This document shows, piece after piece, positions 54,609 to 63,639 of a stretch of DNA of 64,000 nucleotides. A model generated the notes under the pieces. It did not search any database, was not told the DNA's origin, and worked only from the letters and a program-made list of their open reading frames with translations. Each line of letters opens with the position of its first letter. Positions within the stretch are counted from its first letter, which is position 1. A program made the translations under genes and the position numbers. This DNA comes from Sphingomonas japonica (GTDB lineage Bacteria; Pseudomonadota; Alphaproteobacteria; Sphingomonadales; Sphingomonadaceae), in the NCBI RefSeq assembly GCF_006346325.1, contig NZ_VDYR01000001.1, positions 2,386,519 to 2,450,518 of the forward strand, in the 5' to 3' direction.

Positions 54609-57600
54609 CTAATGGAAATCGCGCGATCTGGGTAGGATGCGGATGTCGCGCGGGTGGCCGGCATGGCGCGGATGCTGGGGATGGACGAACTCGTCGGCGC
54701 GCGACAATTGCGTGCGCACCGGCGCGTCCTGTCCCAGCGTGTCGAGCAGCGGGGTCAGGTCGTCGATGCGCGATGCCATCAGGTGGACGACGCCCTCGGG
54801 GCTGCGCTGGACCTCACCGGTGATCGCCATCAGCCGCGCCGCCATCACCTGGCGGCGATAGGTTTCGAACAGCCGTGCCCAGATGACCACATTGACGATG
54901 CCGGTCTCGTCCTCGATCGTCACGAAGATCGCGTTGCCCTTGCCCGGTCGCTGACGCACCAGCACGATCCCGGCAGCACACAGGCATTTGCCCGGCTTTG
55001 CCGCGGTCACCTTGGCACAGCTGACGATCGAGCGCGCCGCCAGCGTTTCGCGCAGGAAGCGCAGCGGATGGCCTTTGAGCGACAGCCGCGTCATCTGATA
55101 GTCGGCGACGACATGCTCGGCCGCCGACATTTCGGGCAGCATGCTGTCCGCTTCCTCGCCCAGTTCGCGCGCGTGCGCCGCGGCGAATAGCGGCAATTCG
55201 CGGTCGGGAGTGCGGCGCACCGCCCACAGCGCCTCGCGCCGCCCGGCATCGATCGATCCGAACGCATCGGCATCGGCGAGCAGCCGGAGCGCGCGCTGCG
55301 GCAACCCCGCGCGGCGCGCCAGTGCCTCGATCCCGTCGAACCTGCCTTCGGAACGCGCCGCGACGATCGCATCGGCCCAGTCGCGCCGAAAGCCGCTGAT
55401 CTGGCGAAAGCCCAGCCGCAGCGCGAGAGGGGCTTCGTCATCGCGTTCGATGCGATTGTCCCAGCCGCTGGCATCGATATCGATCGGCCGCACCGCGACG
55501 CCGTGTTCGCGCGCGTCACGGACGATCTGTGCGGGGGCATAGAAGCCCATCGGCTGCGAATTGAGCAGCGCGCACGCGAAGATCGCTGGGTGATGGCATT
55601 TGATCCACGACGACACATAGACCAGCTTGGCAAAGGCGAGCGCGTGGCTTTCGGGAAAGCCATAGCTGCCGAACCCCTCGATCTGCTGAAAGCAGCGCCG
55701 CGCGAAATCGGCGTCATAGCCGCGCGCGGTCATGCCCCCGATCATCTTGGCCTCGAAATCCTCCATTCCGCCGACCCGTCGAAACGTCGCCATCGACTTG
55801 CGCAGCCGGTTGGCCTCGCCCGGCGTGAAGCGTGCGGCGACGATCGCCAGCTTCATCGCCTGTTCCTGGAACAGCGGCACGCCGAATGTCTTGCCGAGCA
55901 GCTGGCGCAATTCGTCGGGCGGGCCGTGGTCGGGATGCGGCGATGGATATTCGACCGCTTCCTTGCCCGACCGGCGGCGCAGATAGGGGTGGACCATGTC
56001 GCCCTGGATCGGACCCGGGCGCACGATCGCGACCTGGATGACCAGATCGTAGAGCGCGCGCGGCCTGAGCCGCGGCAGCATGTTGATCTGCGCCCGGCTT
56101 TCGACCTGAAACACGCCGATGCTGTCGCCCTTGCACAGCATATCGAACACCGGCGGGTCGTCGGGCGGGATGCTGTCGAGTGCCCAGTGCCCGAGCCCCT
56201 CCGCCTCCATCAGCTCGAAGCTCTTTTGAATGCAGGTCAGCATGCCCAGCGCCAGCACATCGACCTTCATCAGCTCGAGCGCGTCGATATCGTCCTTGTC
56301 CCATTCGATGAAGGTGCGGTCCGCCATCGCGCCGTTGTGGATCGGCACCAGTTCGTCGAGCCGCCCCTGCGTCAGCACGAAGCCGCCGACATGCTGCGAC
56401 AGATGGCGCGGGAATTCCAGGATCTGGTCGACAAGATCCTTCATCTGCGCGATCGCCGGATCGGCCAGGCTGAACCCCGTCTCGGCAAAGCGCCGCTCCT
56501 CCATCGCCTGCGCGAAGCTGCCCCAGGTCGTGCTCGACAGCCGGGCGGTCACGTCCTCGGTAAAGCCCAGCACCTTGCCGACTTCGCGCACCGCGCTCCT
56601 CGGCCGGTAATGGATGACCGTAGCGGCGATCCCGGCACGCTCGCGGCCGTAGCGGCGATAGATATACTGCATCACCTCCTCGCGCCGCTCATGTTCGAAA
56701 TCGACGTCGATGTCGGGCGGCTCGTCACGCTCCGAAGACACGAAGCGTGAGAACAGCAGGTCGTAGCGCATCGGATCGACCGCGGTGATGCCGAGCAGGA
56801 AGCACACTACCGAATTGGCCGCTGAGCCGCGGCCCTGGCACAGGATCGGCGGCGTCTGCTCGCGCGCGAAGCGGACGATGTCGTGGACGGTCAGGAAATA
56901 ATAGGCATAGCGCCGCTCGCGGATCAGCGTGAATTCCTCGTAGAGCAGGCGGCACAGTTTCCCGGGCAATCCGCCGGGATACCGGGCGTCCGCCGCGATC
57001 AGGACGATATGCTGCAACCAGTCCTGCGGTGCCCAGCCGTCGGGCACGGGTTCGTGGGGATATTCATATTTGAGGTCGTCGAGGGTGAAGGCGATGCGAT
57101 CGAGCAGCCGGATGGTCTCGTCGATCGCGCCGGGCGCGTCGCGAAACAGCCGCGCCATTTCGGTAGGCGGCTTGAGGTGGCGTTCAGCGTTCGCTTCGAG
57201 CACGCGGCCGGCCTCGGCGATCGTCGTGCCTGCCTCGATGCAGGTCAGTACGTCGTGCAGGCGGCGCTGATCGGCTGTGGCGTACAGCGCGTCGTTGGTC
57301 GCGAGCAACGGCACACGGGCTGTGTCCGCCACCGCCTGCCACATCGCCAGCCGCCGCGCATCGCTGCCCCGCCGCGGCATCGCCGTGCCGAGCCAGACCC
57401 GGCCCGGGGCGACCCTCGACAGCTGCGCCAGCGTCGCTTCGACCGTGTCCGGCGCAGGCGACGGCACCAGCTGCAACGGGCGCGCAGGGGCATCATCGTG
57501 GACAAAGCCAACCGGCCGCGCCTGCACCGCCTGTTCGGTCGCCGAACTGGCGGTGAGCACGATCAGCAGCAGGTCTTCGGCATGCCCGAGCAGGTCGGCG

Positions 57601-57965
57601 AAGCGCAGGATGCATCCGCCCTTGGCCGCGCGCAGATTGCCCAGCGTCAGCAGCCGCGTCAGCCGCCCCCAGCCCAGCCGCGTCCGCGGATAGACGACGA
57701 TGTCGGGCGTGCCGTCGGCGAACACCAGGCGCGCGCCGACCACCAGGCGGAAATCGATCTCCTCTGCCCGCTCTTCCATCAGCTTGGCACGTGCGTGCTT
57801 GAGTGCGGCGTGCGCCCGCACCACCCCTGCGACGCTGTTGCGATCGGCAATGCCGATCCCGGCCATGCCAAGCGCGACTGCCTGAGCGACCATATCGGCC
57901 GGATGCGACGCCCCGCGCAAAAAACTGTAGTTGGTCGCCGCGACCAGTTCGGCGAACTCGCTCAC
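54609..57965 (-). CDS. dnaE2: Error-prone DNA polymerase DnaE2 (ImuC)
   Basis: An 1118-residue C-family polymerase, the catalytic part of the SOS mutasome ImuA-ImuB-DnaE2. The start FAELVAATNYSFLRGASHPADM is the PHP domain; the palm has LLFSRFVSSERDEPPDIDVDFEHERR with the catalytic DIDVD, and the C-terminal OB domain includes IVNVVIWARLFE. The GTG at 57965 is chosen by family start; the frame is open 18 codons upstream to an ATG at 58019, which would overlap imuB. Third gene of the operon. Confidence 0.95.
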   Translation of the reverse strand: MSEFAELVAATNYSFLRGASHPADMVAQAVALGMAGIGIADRNSVAGVVRAHAALKHARAKLMEERAEEIDFRLVVGARLVFADGTPDIVVYPRTRLGWGRLTRLLTLGNLRAAKGGCILRFADLLGHAEDLLLIVLTASSATEQAVQARPVGFVHDDAPARPLQLVPSPAPDTVEATLAQLSRVAPGRVWLGTAMPRRGSDARRLAMWQAVADTARVPLLATNDALYATADQRRLHDVLTCIEAGTTIAEAGRVLEANAERHLKPPTEMARLFRDAPGAIDETIRLLDRIAFTLDDLKYEYPHEPVPDGWAPQDWLQHIVLIAADARYPGGLPGKLCRLLYEEFTLIRERRYAYYFLTVHDIVRFAREQTPPILCQGRGSAANSVVCFLLGITAVDPMRYDLLFSRFVSSERDEPPDIDVDFEHERREEVMQYIYRRYGRERAGIAATVIHYRPRSAVREVGKVLGFTEDVTARLSSTTWGSFAQAMEERRFAETGFSLADPAIAQMKDLVDQILEFPRHLSQHVGGFVLTQGRLDELVPIHNGAMADRTFIEWDKDDIDALELMKVDVLALGMLTCIQKSFELMEAEGLGHWALDSIPPDDPPVFDMLCKGDSIGVFQVESRAQINMLPRLRPRALYDLVIQVAIVRPGPIQGDMVHPYLRRRSGKEAVEYPSPHPDHGPPDELRQLLGKTFGVPLFQEQAMKLAIVAARFTPGEANRLRKSMATFRRVGGMEDFEAKMIGGMTARGYDADFARRCFQQIEGFGSYGFPESHALAFAKLVYVSSWIKCHHPAIFACALLNSQPMGFYAPAQIVRDAREHGVAVRPIDIDASGWDNRIERDDEAPLALRLGFRQISGFRRDWADAIVAARSEGRFDGIEALARRAGLPQRALRLLADADAFGSIDAGRREALWAVRRTPDRELPLFAAAHARELGEEADSMLPEMSAAEHVVADYQMTRLSLKGHPLRFLRETLAARSIVSCAKVTAAKPGKCLCAAGIVLVRQRPGKGNAIFVTIEDETGIVNVVIWARLFETYRRQVMAARLMAITGEVQRSPEGVVHLMASRIDDLTPLLDTLGQDAPVRTQLSRADEFVHPQHPRHAGHPRDIRILPRSRDFH

Positions 57966-57996
57966 GCGAACAGCGCCCTTGAGGGGACAGTGTCGC

Positions 57997-59544
57997 TCAC
58001 GCGAACAGTCCGTGCACATACCAGCGCGGATCGGCGGTCTCGCCGTCGTACAGGCCGTGGCGGAACAGCCAGAAGCGGCGGCCGCGGACGTCCTCGACCC
58101 GGTAATAATCGCGCGTCAGCCGGTTGCCGCGCACCGGCTTCCACCACTCGGGCGCGATGCGTTCCGGCCCTTCGAAACGGCTGATCTCATGCAGCGTACG
58201 GCGCCAGCGAAAACGGCGCGGCGGACCGTCGGGGACTTCGGCGACGACCTCGACCGGCTGCGGCGGATCGAACAGGTGGATCGGGCGGAGCGGGGGTTCT
58301 CCCACGGGCGGCGGAGTCCACGTGGCGGCGACCGTCCGGTCGGCGGCGGGCAATGCCAGCACGCCCTGTTCGGGAATATGGCTGTCGGCGGGAACGAAGC
58401 GGCGGATGCGTCCGCGCCCCAGCCGGGTGCTCAGCCGATCGACCAGCGCCGCCAGCGCCTGTTCGGCGATCGCGCCGCCCTCGAGCTGGAGCTGCGTCGC
58501 CGCGAGCGGCTCGATGCGCGGTACCGCCAGCCGGATCAGGTCGAAACCGAAGCCGGGGTCGATCGGATCGGCAAGCGTATCGAGCCGGTCGCCGAGCAGC
58601 CGCATCAGCATGTCGGGATCGCGCATCGGCAACCCGCTTTCGATCGCAAGGTCGCGCACGACACCATCGCTGCGATACAGCCGGATCGCGAAGCGTCGCC
58701 CGCCCGCGGCGCGCTGTTCGAGCGCCTGTGCGGCGGTTTCGGCGAGCGTGCGGATCGCCGCCAGCATCGCGTCGGTGCGTGCGACAGGCTCGGCAAAGCG
58801 CTGGTCGAAGCGCAATGCCGGAAGCGCGCGGCGCGGCGTGATGCGGCTGTCGGCATCGCCCAGGATGCGCGCGAGCATCGCCGTCGCCGCTTCGCCGAAA
58901 CGCGCGGCAAGCGGCGCAGTCGGCCGCCGCGCGAGATCGCCGATGCTGTTCAAACCGGCACGGCGCAGCGCCAGCTCGCTGTCCGAATCGAGACGCAAGG
59001 CACGAACCGGCAGCCGCAAGATCGCCTGGCGCTCGTCGGCGGCAGGCGCGGTCTGATGGCGGGCCAGCGCCTGCGCGGCTTCGGGCGTGGCGGCGATGGC
59101 ATGGCGCAGCACCAGCGGCCAGTATGCGAGGCGGCGTTCGACATCGGCGGCCAGCGCGGCTTCGCTGCCATGGGCGTGGATGCAGCCGGTGATGTCGAGC
59201 GTGACGCCATCCGGCGGGTCGATCGCCACCAGTGGCGTATAGCGATCGCAGCAATCGGCGACGCGTTCGATCAGCAACTGGTCGGCGAGCGGATCGGCCG
59301 GATATGCGACAAGATCGGGGAGCTGCGCGCGCGCATCGGCAAGCGCGGTGCCGGGGGTGATCCCCAACGCCAGCGCGCACGGGTCGGCCGCGACGATCCG
59401 CATCGCGCCGCGCTGTTTTTCGGTGAATACGAAAGGGGCGTCAGGCGCTTCTACGCCATTGCCCAGCGCCAGCCGATCCGCCGTCAGGAAGGGAAAGAAC
59501 AGCGCCAGAAAGCGACGCCGGGTCTTCGAAGCGTCCAAGGTCAC
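57997..59544 (-). CDS. imuB: Mutasome subunit ImuB (inactive Y-family polymerase-like protein)
   Basis: A 515-residue Y-family relative that links DnaE2 to the beta clamp. The start RRRFLALFFPFLTADRLAL is the usual ImuB N-terminus, and the helix-hairpin-helix and little-finger regions follow. The family lacks the catalytic acids of true polymerases. It overlaps imuA by 104 bases. The bases around its stop are repeated 34 bases downstream at the dnaE2 start. Confidence 0.92.
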   Translation of the reverse strand: MTLDASKTRRRFLALFFPFLTADRLALGNGVEAPDAPFVFTEKQRGAMRIVAADPCALALGITPGTALADARAQLPDLVAYPADPLADQLLIERVADCCDRYTPLVAIDPPDGVTLDITGCIHAHGSEAALAADVERRLAYWPLVLRHAIAATPEAAQALARHQTAPAADERQAILRLPVRALRLDSDSELALRRAGLNSIGDLARRPTAPLAARFGEAATAMLARILGDADSRITPRRALPALRFDQRFAEPVARTDAMLAAIRTLAETAAQALEQRAAGGRRFAIRLYRSDGVVRDLAIESGLPMRDPDMLMRLLGDRLDTLADPIDPGFGFDLIRLAVPRIEPLAATQLQLEGGAIAEQALAALVDRLSTRLGRGRIRRFVPADSHIPEQGVLALPAADRTVAATWTPPPVGEPPLRPIHLFDPPQPVEVVAEVPDGPPRRFRWRRTLHEISRFEGPERIAPEWWKPVRGNRLTRDYYRVEDVRGRRFWLFRHGLYDGETADPRWYVHGLFA

Positions 59545-60220
59545 GATTCCACTCCACGCGCCATGCGCCGCCGGCCGGGCGGCCGCGCTGGCGGATCAGT
59601 TGCAGGTCGAATGCCGGTCGTCCCGGCGCATTGGCGGCCAGCGGCGCTGCCGGTGCGGCGGTGACCGTCCAGCGCGTCTGCGCGGCGCTCGGCATCGGTT
59701 CGGCGGCGATGCGCAACATCAGGATGGCGACGCCCGATTGCTGCGCCGCTATGGCCAGCCTCCTGCTGGCGGTCAGGTCGAGAGCGCGCGGATGGCCCCA
59801 TAGCTCGACCACCGCGACGCCGACCTCGTCGCAGCGCACGATGTCGCCAGCCGCGCGCAGCAATGCCAGCGGATCGGGCAGCACGCCGAGGATCAGCCGC
59901 GCCGGGTCGCAGCCGACTTCGCTGAGGCCCGGCGCATGCAGGCTGCCGCCACGATGTTGAGCCTCGCCAAGCCGCAGCCACAAGAGCGTTCCGCCAAGCT
60001 GCCGCGCCAGCATCGCGGCAAACCCGGCGGCGCTGCTCGCGTCGTCGCGCTCGATCGCGAAAATCTCGTGCAGGCAGCCGCGCCCCAGCCCGCCGCCCAG
60101 CGCTGCGTCGATGGCGCCGATATCGACCGGCGATAGTGCGCCTGCGGCGGACGACCGCGTTTCGCCAAGATCGGCAATGCGCGCACGCAAACTGGCAATC
60201 GACTCGGCGGGACCATCCAT
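59441..60220 (-). CDS. imuA: Mutasome protein ImuA (SulA/RecA-like)
   Basis: A 259-residue RecA-like protein of the ImuA family that lacks ATPase motifs of RecA but keeps the fold (DAALGGGLGRGCLHEIFA, SEVGCDPARLILGV). It supports the mutasome, perhaps by acting on RecA. Its last 34 codons overlap imuB in another frame, so the true C-terminus is longer than the core domain. The ATG at 60220 lies two bases after a LexA box, with no Shine-Dalgarno sequence. Confidence 0.88.
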   Translation of the reverse strand: MDGPAESIASLRARIADLGETRSSAAGALSPVDIGAIDAALGGGLGRGCLHEIFAIERDDASSAAGFAAMLARQLGGTLLWLRLGEAQHRGGSLHAPGLSEVGCDPARLILGVLPDPLALLRAAGDIVRCDEVGVAVVELWGHPRALDLTASRRLAIAAQQSGVAILMLRIAAEPMPSAAQTRWTVTAAPAAPLAANAPGRPAFDLQLIRQRGRPAGGAWRVEWNRDLGRFEDPASLSGAVLSLPDGGSAGAGQWRRSA

Positions 60221-60222
60221 GT

Positions 60223-60256
60223 GTTCATGATATGTTCCTTAGCAGCCCCGAGTCAA
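60223..60256 (-). promoter_or_regulatory. SOS promoter of imuA: LexA box overlapping the -10
   Basis: On the - strand a -35 TTGACT (60251-60256) lies 18 bases before a -10 TATCAT (60227-60232). The alphaproteobacterial LexA box GAAC-N7-GAAC (60223-60237) covers that -10. The expected start of transcription, seven bases beyond the -10, falls on the ATG of imuA at 60220, predicting a leaderless message. Confidence 0.85.
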
Positions 60257-60311
60257 TTTCGAGGTTGCCAAGTGTAGATGCTAAGCCAGAATCCAGACAG
60301 CGAAGTTCGCT

Positions 60312-60542
60312 TCACCCCCGCGACGAATCGCCCTGTGTCCGCGCCATACGCTCGGTATTCGATTGGCATGCCGCGCTGATCGTCGGAAAGGACAGGTCGG
60401 TATTGCGCAACAGCGCCTCGTTCATCGCGCTGCGACATGTCGCTGCGCTTTCGTATCTCACCGGCTCGACGCGTGCCTCCTGGCAAGCTGCACCGCTATC
60501 GGCACAACCCATGATCGCCATGACATAATAGAGCGGTTCCAT
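60312..60542 (-). CDS. Small four-cysteine protein of unknown function
   Basis: A 76-residue protein with cysteines at positions 13, 20, 36 and 59 and a short hydrophobic N-terminus (LYYVMAIMGC) that may act as a signal or anchor. GGAGA lies about six bases before the ATG. I recognise no family. It lies upstream of imuA on the same strand, but imuA has its own promoter. Confidence 0.5.
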   Translation of the reverse strand: MEPLYYVMAIMGCADSGAACQEARVEPVRYESAATCRSAMNEALLRNTDLSFPTISAACQSNTERMARTQGDSSRG

Positions 60543-60651
60543 CGTCTTCTCCCGTGTCAAGCCATCAACGGGCAGTCTGCGACGAAGGTTCCGATTTTGC
60601 GACGAACCGTGCGCGTTGCATCTGCCGGGCGAAGCGCCCACTTGGGCAGCC

Positions 60652-62469
60652 ATGCCGCCGATCCCCGATTCCACCGTCACGACCGAGCGGCCGATGCTGG
60701 CGACGATCAAGCGGTTTCTGCCCTATCTGTGGCCCGACGATGCGCCTGCGCTGAAGGTGCGGATCATCGGTGCGCTCGGCTTCGTGCTGCTGTCCAAGAT
60801 CGTCCAGGTCTATGTCGTGTCGTACACGCTGAAATATGCGGTCGATGCGATGTCGGCGGGCAGCCGCGACGAATTATGGTTCGTCCTCGCGATGGTCGGC
60901 GGCTATGCGGCGGCGCGCTTTTCGACGACCTTGTTCGACAATCTGCGCAACACGGTGTTCGAACGCGTCGGACAGGAGGCGACGCGGCGGCTGGCGACCA
61001 GCGTGTTCGCGCATCTCCACCGGCTGTCTCTGCGCTTCCACCTCGAACGCCGCACGGGCGCGGTGACCAAGGTGATCGAGCGCGGCACCAAGAGCATCGA
61101 TACGATGCTGTATTTTCTGCTGTTCAACATCGCGCCGACGATCCTCGAACTGGCGCTGGTGCTGCAGATTTTCGGGTCAAATTTCGGGATGTGGCTGGTC
61201 GCCGCGACGATCGCGATGATCATTGTCTACATCTGGTTCACGCGGCTGGTCACCGACTGGCGTGCCGCCCTGCGTGAACGCATGAACAATCTCGATACCG
61301 GCGCGGTCAGCCATGCGGTCGATTCGCTGCTCAACTTCGAAACGGTGAAGTATTTCAACGCCGAGGATCGCGAGAGCGAGCGCTATGATCGCGCCGTCAC
61401 CGCCTATGCCGAGGCCGCGATCAAGAGCGAGAATTCGCTGGCGATGCTCAATGTCGGGCAGTCGCTGATCACCGCGATCATGCTGGGCGGCGGGATGGCA
61501 ATCGTCGCCTGGGGCTGGGGTACGGGGCGATTCTCGCCGGGCGACGTCATCCAGGTGTCGACGCTGCTCAGCCAGCTGTTCCGCCCGCTCGACCTGCTCG
61601 GAATGGTCTATCGCACGATCCGCCAAGGCGTGATCGACATGGGCGCGATGTTTGATCTGATCGACACCGATGCCGAAGTCGTCGACGTACCCGGGGCTCA
61701 GCCGCTTGCCGTCCCCAGCGGGCATGTCCGCTTCGAAAATGTCCTATTCGGCTATGATCCCGAACGCGTTATCCTCAAGGGTATCGACCTCGACGTGCCC
61801 GCCGGCACGACATTGGCCGTGGTGGGATCGTCGGGCGCCGGCAAGTCCACGCTCGCGCGGCTGCTGTTCCGCTTCTACGATGTCACCGGCGGGCGCATCA
61901 CCATCGACGGACACGACATCGCCCAGGTCCAGCAAGCGACCCTGCGCGCCGCGATCGGTATCGTCCCGCAGGACACGGTGCTGTTCAACGACACGATCGG
62001 CTACAACATCGCCTATGGCCGCGCCGAAGCCTCCGCCGACGAGGTTCGCGCAGCCGCCCGCGGCGCCGCGATCGGCGACTTCATTGAAAGCCTACCCGAC
62101 GGGTACGAGACCCGCGTCGGCGAACGCGGGCTCAAGCTGTCGGGCGGCGAGAAGCAGCGCGTCGCGATCGCGCGGACATTGCTCAAGAACCCGCCGATAC
62201 TGATCCTCGACGAGGCGACCTCCGCGCTCGACAGTCGTACCGAGGCCGATATCCAGGCAACGCTGGAAAAGATCGAGCGTGGCCGCACCACCATCGTCAT
62301 CGCACACCGATTGTCGACCGTGGTCGATGCCGACCGCATCGTCGTGCTCGATGCCGGCGAAGTGGTCGAGAGCGGCACGCACGCCGAACTGCTGCGCAAG
62401 GGCGGGCTCTATGCCGAAATGTGGATGCGTCAGGCGCAGGAACGCGACACTGCGCTGGCAGCGGAATGA
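60652..62469 (+). CDS. ABC exporter of the Atm1/HMT1 type (fused membrane and ATPase domains)
   Basis: A 605-residue half-transporter. The membrane domain has six spans in the first 330 residues, with FVLLSKIVQVYVVSYTLKYAVDAMS as the typical Atm1 start; the ATPase has GSSGAGKST, LSGGEKQRVAIART and LILDEATSALDS. Atm1 relatives export glutathione-linked sulfur or metal species. The ATG at 60652 is chosen; no clear ribosome site precedes it. An alpha/beta hydrolase gene starts 11 bases downstream. Confidence 0.9.
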   Translation: MPPIPDSTVTTERPMLATIKRFLPYLWPDDAPALKVRIIGALGFVLLSKIVQVYVVSYTLKYAVDAMSAGSRDELWFVLAMVGGYAAARFSTTLFDNLRNTVFERVGQEATRRLATSVFAHLHRLSLRFHLERRTGAVTKVIERGTKSIDTMLYFLLFNIAPTILELALVLQIFGSNFGMWLVAATIAMIIVYIWFTRLVTDWRAALRERMNNLDTGAVSHAVDSLLNFETVKYFNAEDRESERYDRAVTAYAEAAIKSENSLAMLNVGQSLITAIMLGGGMAIVAWGWGTGRFSPGDVIQVSTLLSQLFRPLDLLGMVYRTIRQGVIDMGAMFDLIDTDAEVVDVPGAQPLAVPSGHVRFENVLFGYDPERVILKGIDLDVPAGTTLAVVGSSGAGKSTLARLLFRFYDVTGGRITIDGHDIAQVQQATLRAAIGIVPQDTVLFNDTIGYNIAYGRAEASADEVRAAARGAAIGDFIESLPDGYETRVGERGLKLSGGEKQRVAIARTLLKNPPILILDEATSALDSRTEADIQATLEKIERGRTTIVIAHRLSTVVDADRIVVLDAGEVVESGTHAELLRKGGLYAEMWMRQAQERDTALAAE

Positions 62470-62480
62470 AGGAGGACCGG

Positions 62481-63437
62481 ATGAGCGACGCCAAGAAGGA
62501 CGTACCCTGGGCAGGCATGGCGCTGGCGGCGGCGGGAGCGGTCGGCGGCGGCTTGGCGCTGTGGTCGGCTTATGCGGCGCGCGGGGCGCAGGCGATGGCT
62601 CCGGCACAGGGACGCTTCGTCGACGTGCCCGGCGCGCGATTGCATTATGTCGACCGGGGCAGCGGGCCGGTGCTGCTGCTGGTGCACGGACTCCTCGGCA
62701 ATCTGCGCCATTTTTCCTATGGCCTGGTCGATGCGCTCGCGAAGGATTTCCGGGTGATCGCGGTCGACCGGCCAGGTTCGGGCTATTCGGTCGCGACCGG
62801 CAAGGACGCACCCGACATCGCGCAGCAGGCACGGATCATCCTTGCCTTCGCCGATGCGCTCGGGCTCGATACGCCGCTGCTGGTGGGGCATTCGCTGGGC
62901 GGCGCGGTGGCGCTTGCGGCGGCGGTGCTTGCACCCGACCGGTTTCGCGGCCTTGCATTGATCGCCCCGCTGACCCAGCCGATCGACACCCCGCCAAAGG
63001 TGTTCGCGCCGCTGATGGTGCCGCCGCTGCTGCGCGGGCTCGTGTCGTGGACGCTGGCGGTTCCGGCCGGAACCCTGAATGCGGGCGCGGCGGCGCAGGC
63101 GGTGTTCGCGCCCGAGCCGGTGCCCGCCGACTTCGCCACGCGCGGCGGCGGTGCGCTCGCGATCCGGCCGGCGACTTTCCGGTCGGCATCGTTCGAGCTG
63201 CGATCGTCGCGCGACGCGATGCTGGCACTGGTTCCGCGTTATGCGGAAATGACGGTGCCGATATCGATCCTCTATGGCCGCAGCGATGCGCTGCTCGATC
63301 CGGCGCTCCACGGCGAAGCGACTGCCGCGACGATGCGGACGTCCAGGCTGGAGCTGGTCGATGGCGGCCACATGCTGCCGATCACGCAGGTCGAGCGGAC
63401 GGCAAAGTTCGTGCGCGAGGCGCACGCGCGAGCTTAG
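62481..63437 (+). CDS. Membrane-anchored alpha/beta hydrolase
   Basis: A 318-residue hydrolase with an N-terminal hydrophobic anchor (MALAAAGAVGGGLALWSAYAA). The nucleophile elbow is GHSLGG, the oxyanion loop HGLLGN, the acid is in YGRSDALLD and the histidine in GGHMLP. Substrate unknown. AAGGAGG lies six bases before the ATG at 62481; an ATG at 62466 lies upstream of that site. Confidence 0.87.
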   Translation: MSDAKKDVPWAGMALAAAGAVGGGLALWSAYAARGAQAMAPAQGRFVDVPGARLHYVDRGSGPVLLLVHGLLGNLRHFSYGLVDALAKDFRVIAVDRPGSGYSVATGKDAPDIAQQARIILAFADALGLDTPLLVGHSLGGAVALAAAVLAPDRFRGLALIAPLTQPIDTPPKVFAPLMVPPLLRGLVSWTLAVPAGTLNAGAAAQAVFAPEPVPADFATRGGGALAIRPATFRSASFELRSSRDAMLALVPRYAEMTVPISILYGRSDALLDPALHGEATAATMRTSRLELVDGGHMLPITQVERTAKFVREAHARA

Positions 63438-63459
63438 TTTCGTAATTCCGCGCCGGCCT

Positions 63460-63515
63460 GCTCCCCCACCCGGCCGCCCATAGGATATCCTGTCAGGGCG
63501 GCCGGGTGGGGGAGC
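63460..63515. repeat. Perfect 20-bp inverted repeat with nested palindrome
   Basis: Arms at 63460-63479 and 63496-63515 are exact inverted copies, 20 bp each and very GC-rich. The 16-base loop contains the palindrome AGGATATCCT. It lies 22 bases after the hydrolase stop. There is no T-run on either side, so it is not a standard terminator, though it could slow RNA polymerase. Confidence 0.85.
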
Positions 63516-63549
63516 GGGCCAGTGCAGCCTCGCGCAAACAAAACCGAGT

Positions 63550-63610
63550 GGGGAGCTTCTGTTGCTCGGTGCTCCCCGTACCGCCGCGGCGCTTCTGTTG
63601 CCCGGTGCGC
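63550..63610. ncRNA. Tandem hairpins with nearly identical 14-nt loops (candidate small RNA or ssrA 3' structure)
   Basis: Hairpin 1 (63550-63577) has a 7-bp stem GGGGAGC/GCTCCCC; hairpin 2 (63589-63610) has a 4-bp stem GCGC/GCGC. Their loops, TTCTGTTGCTCGGT and TTCTGTTGCCCGGT, differ at one base. Read on the + strand a GCGC hairpin and TTTT follow at about 63607-63624. Read on the - strand the pair follows the tmRNA tag, with CTCGGTTTTG at the end. Strand and function unknown. Confidence 0.5.
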
Positions 63611-63639
63611 TCAACCGCGCTTTTGTCGTTCTAACCTAG

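Noticed and set aside
58312..58330. CACGTG palindrome resembling parS within imuB
   Set aside because: It has the CACGTG core but lacks the GTTN...NAAC flanks needed for ParB binding.
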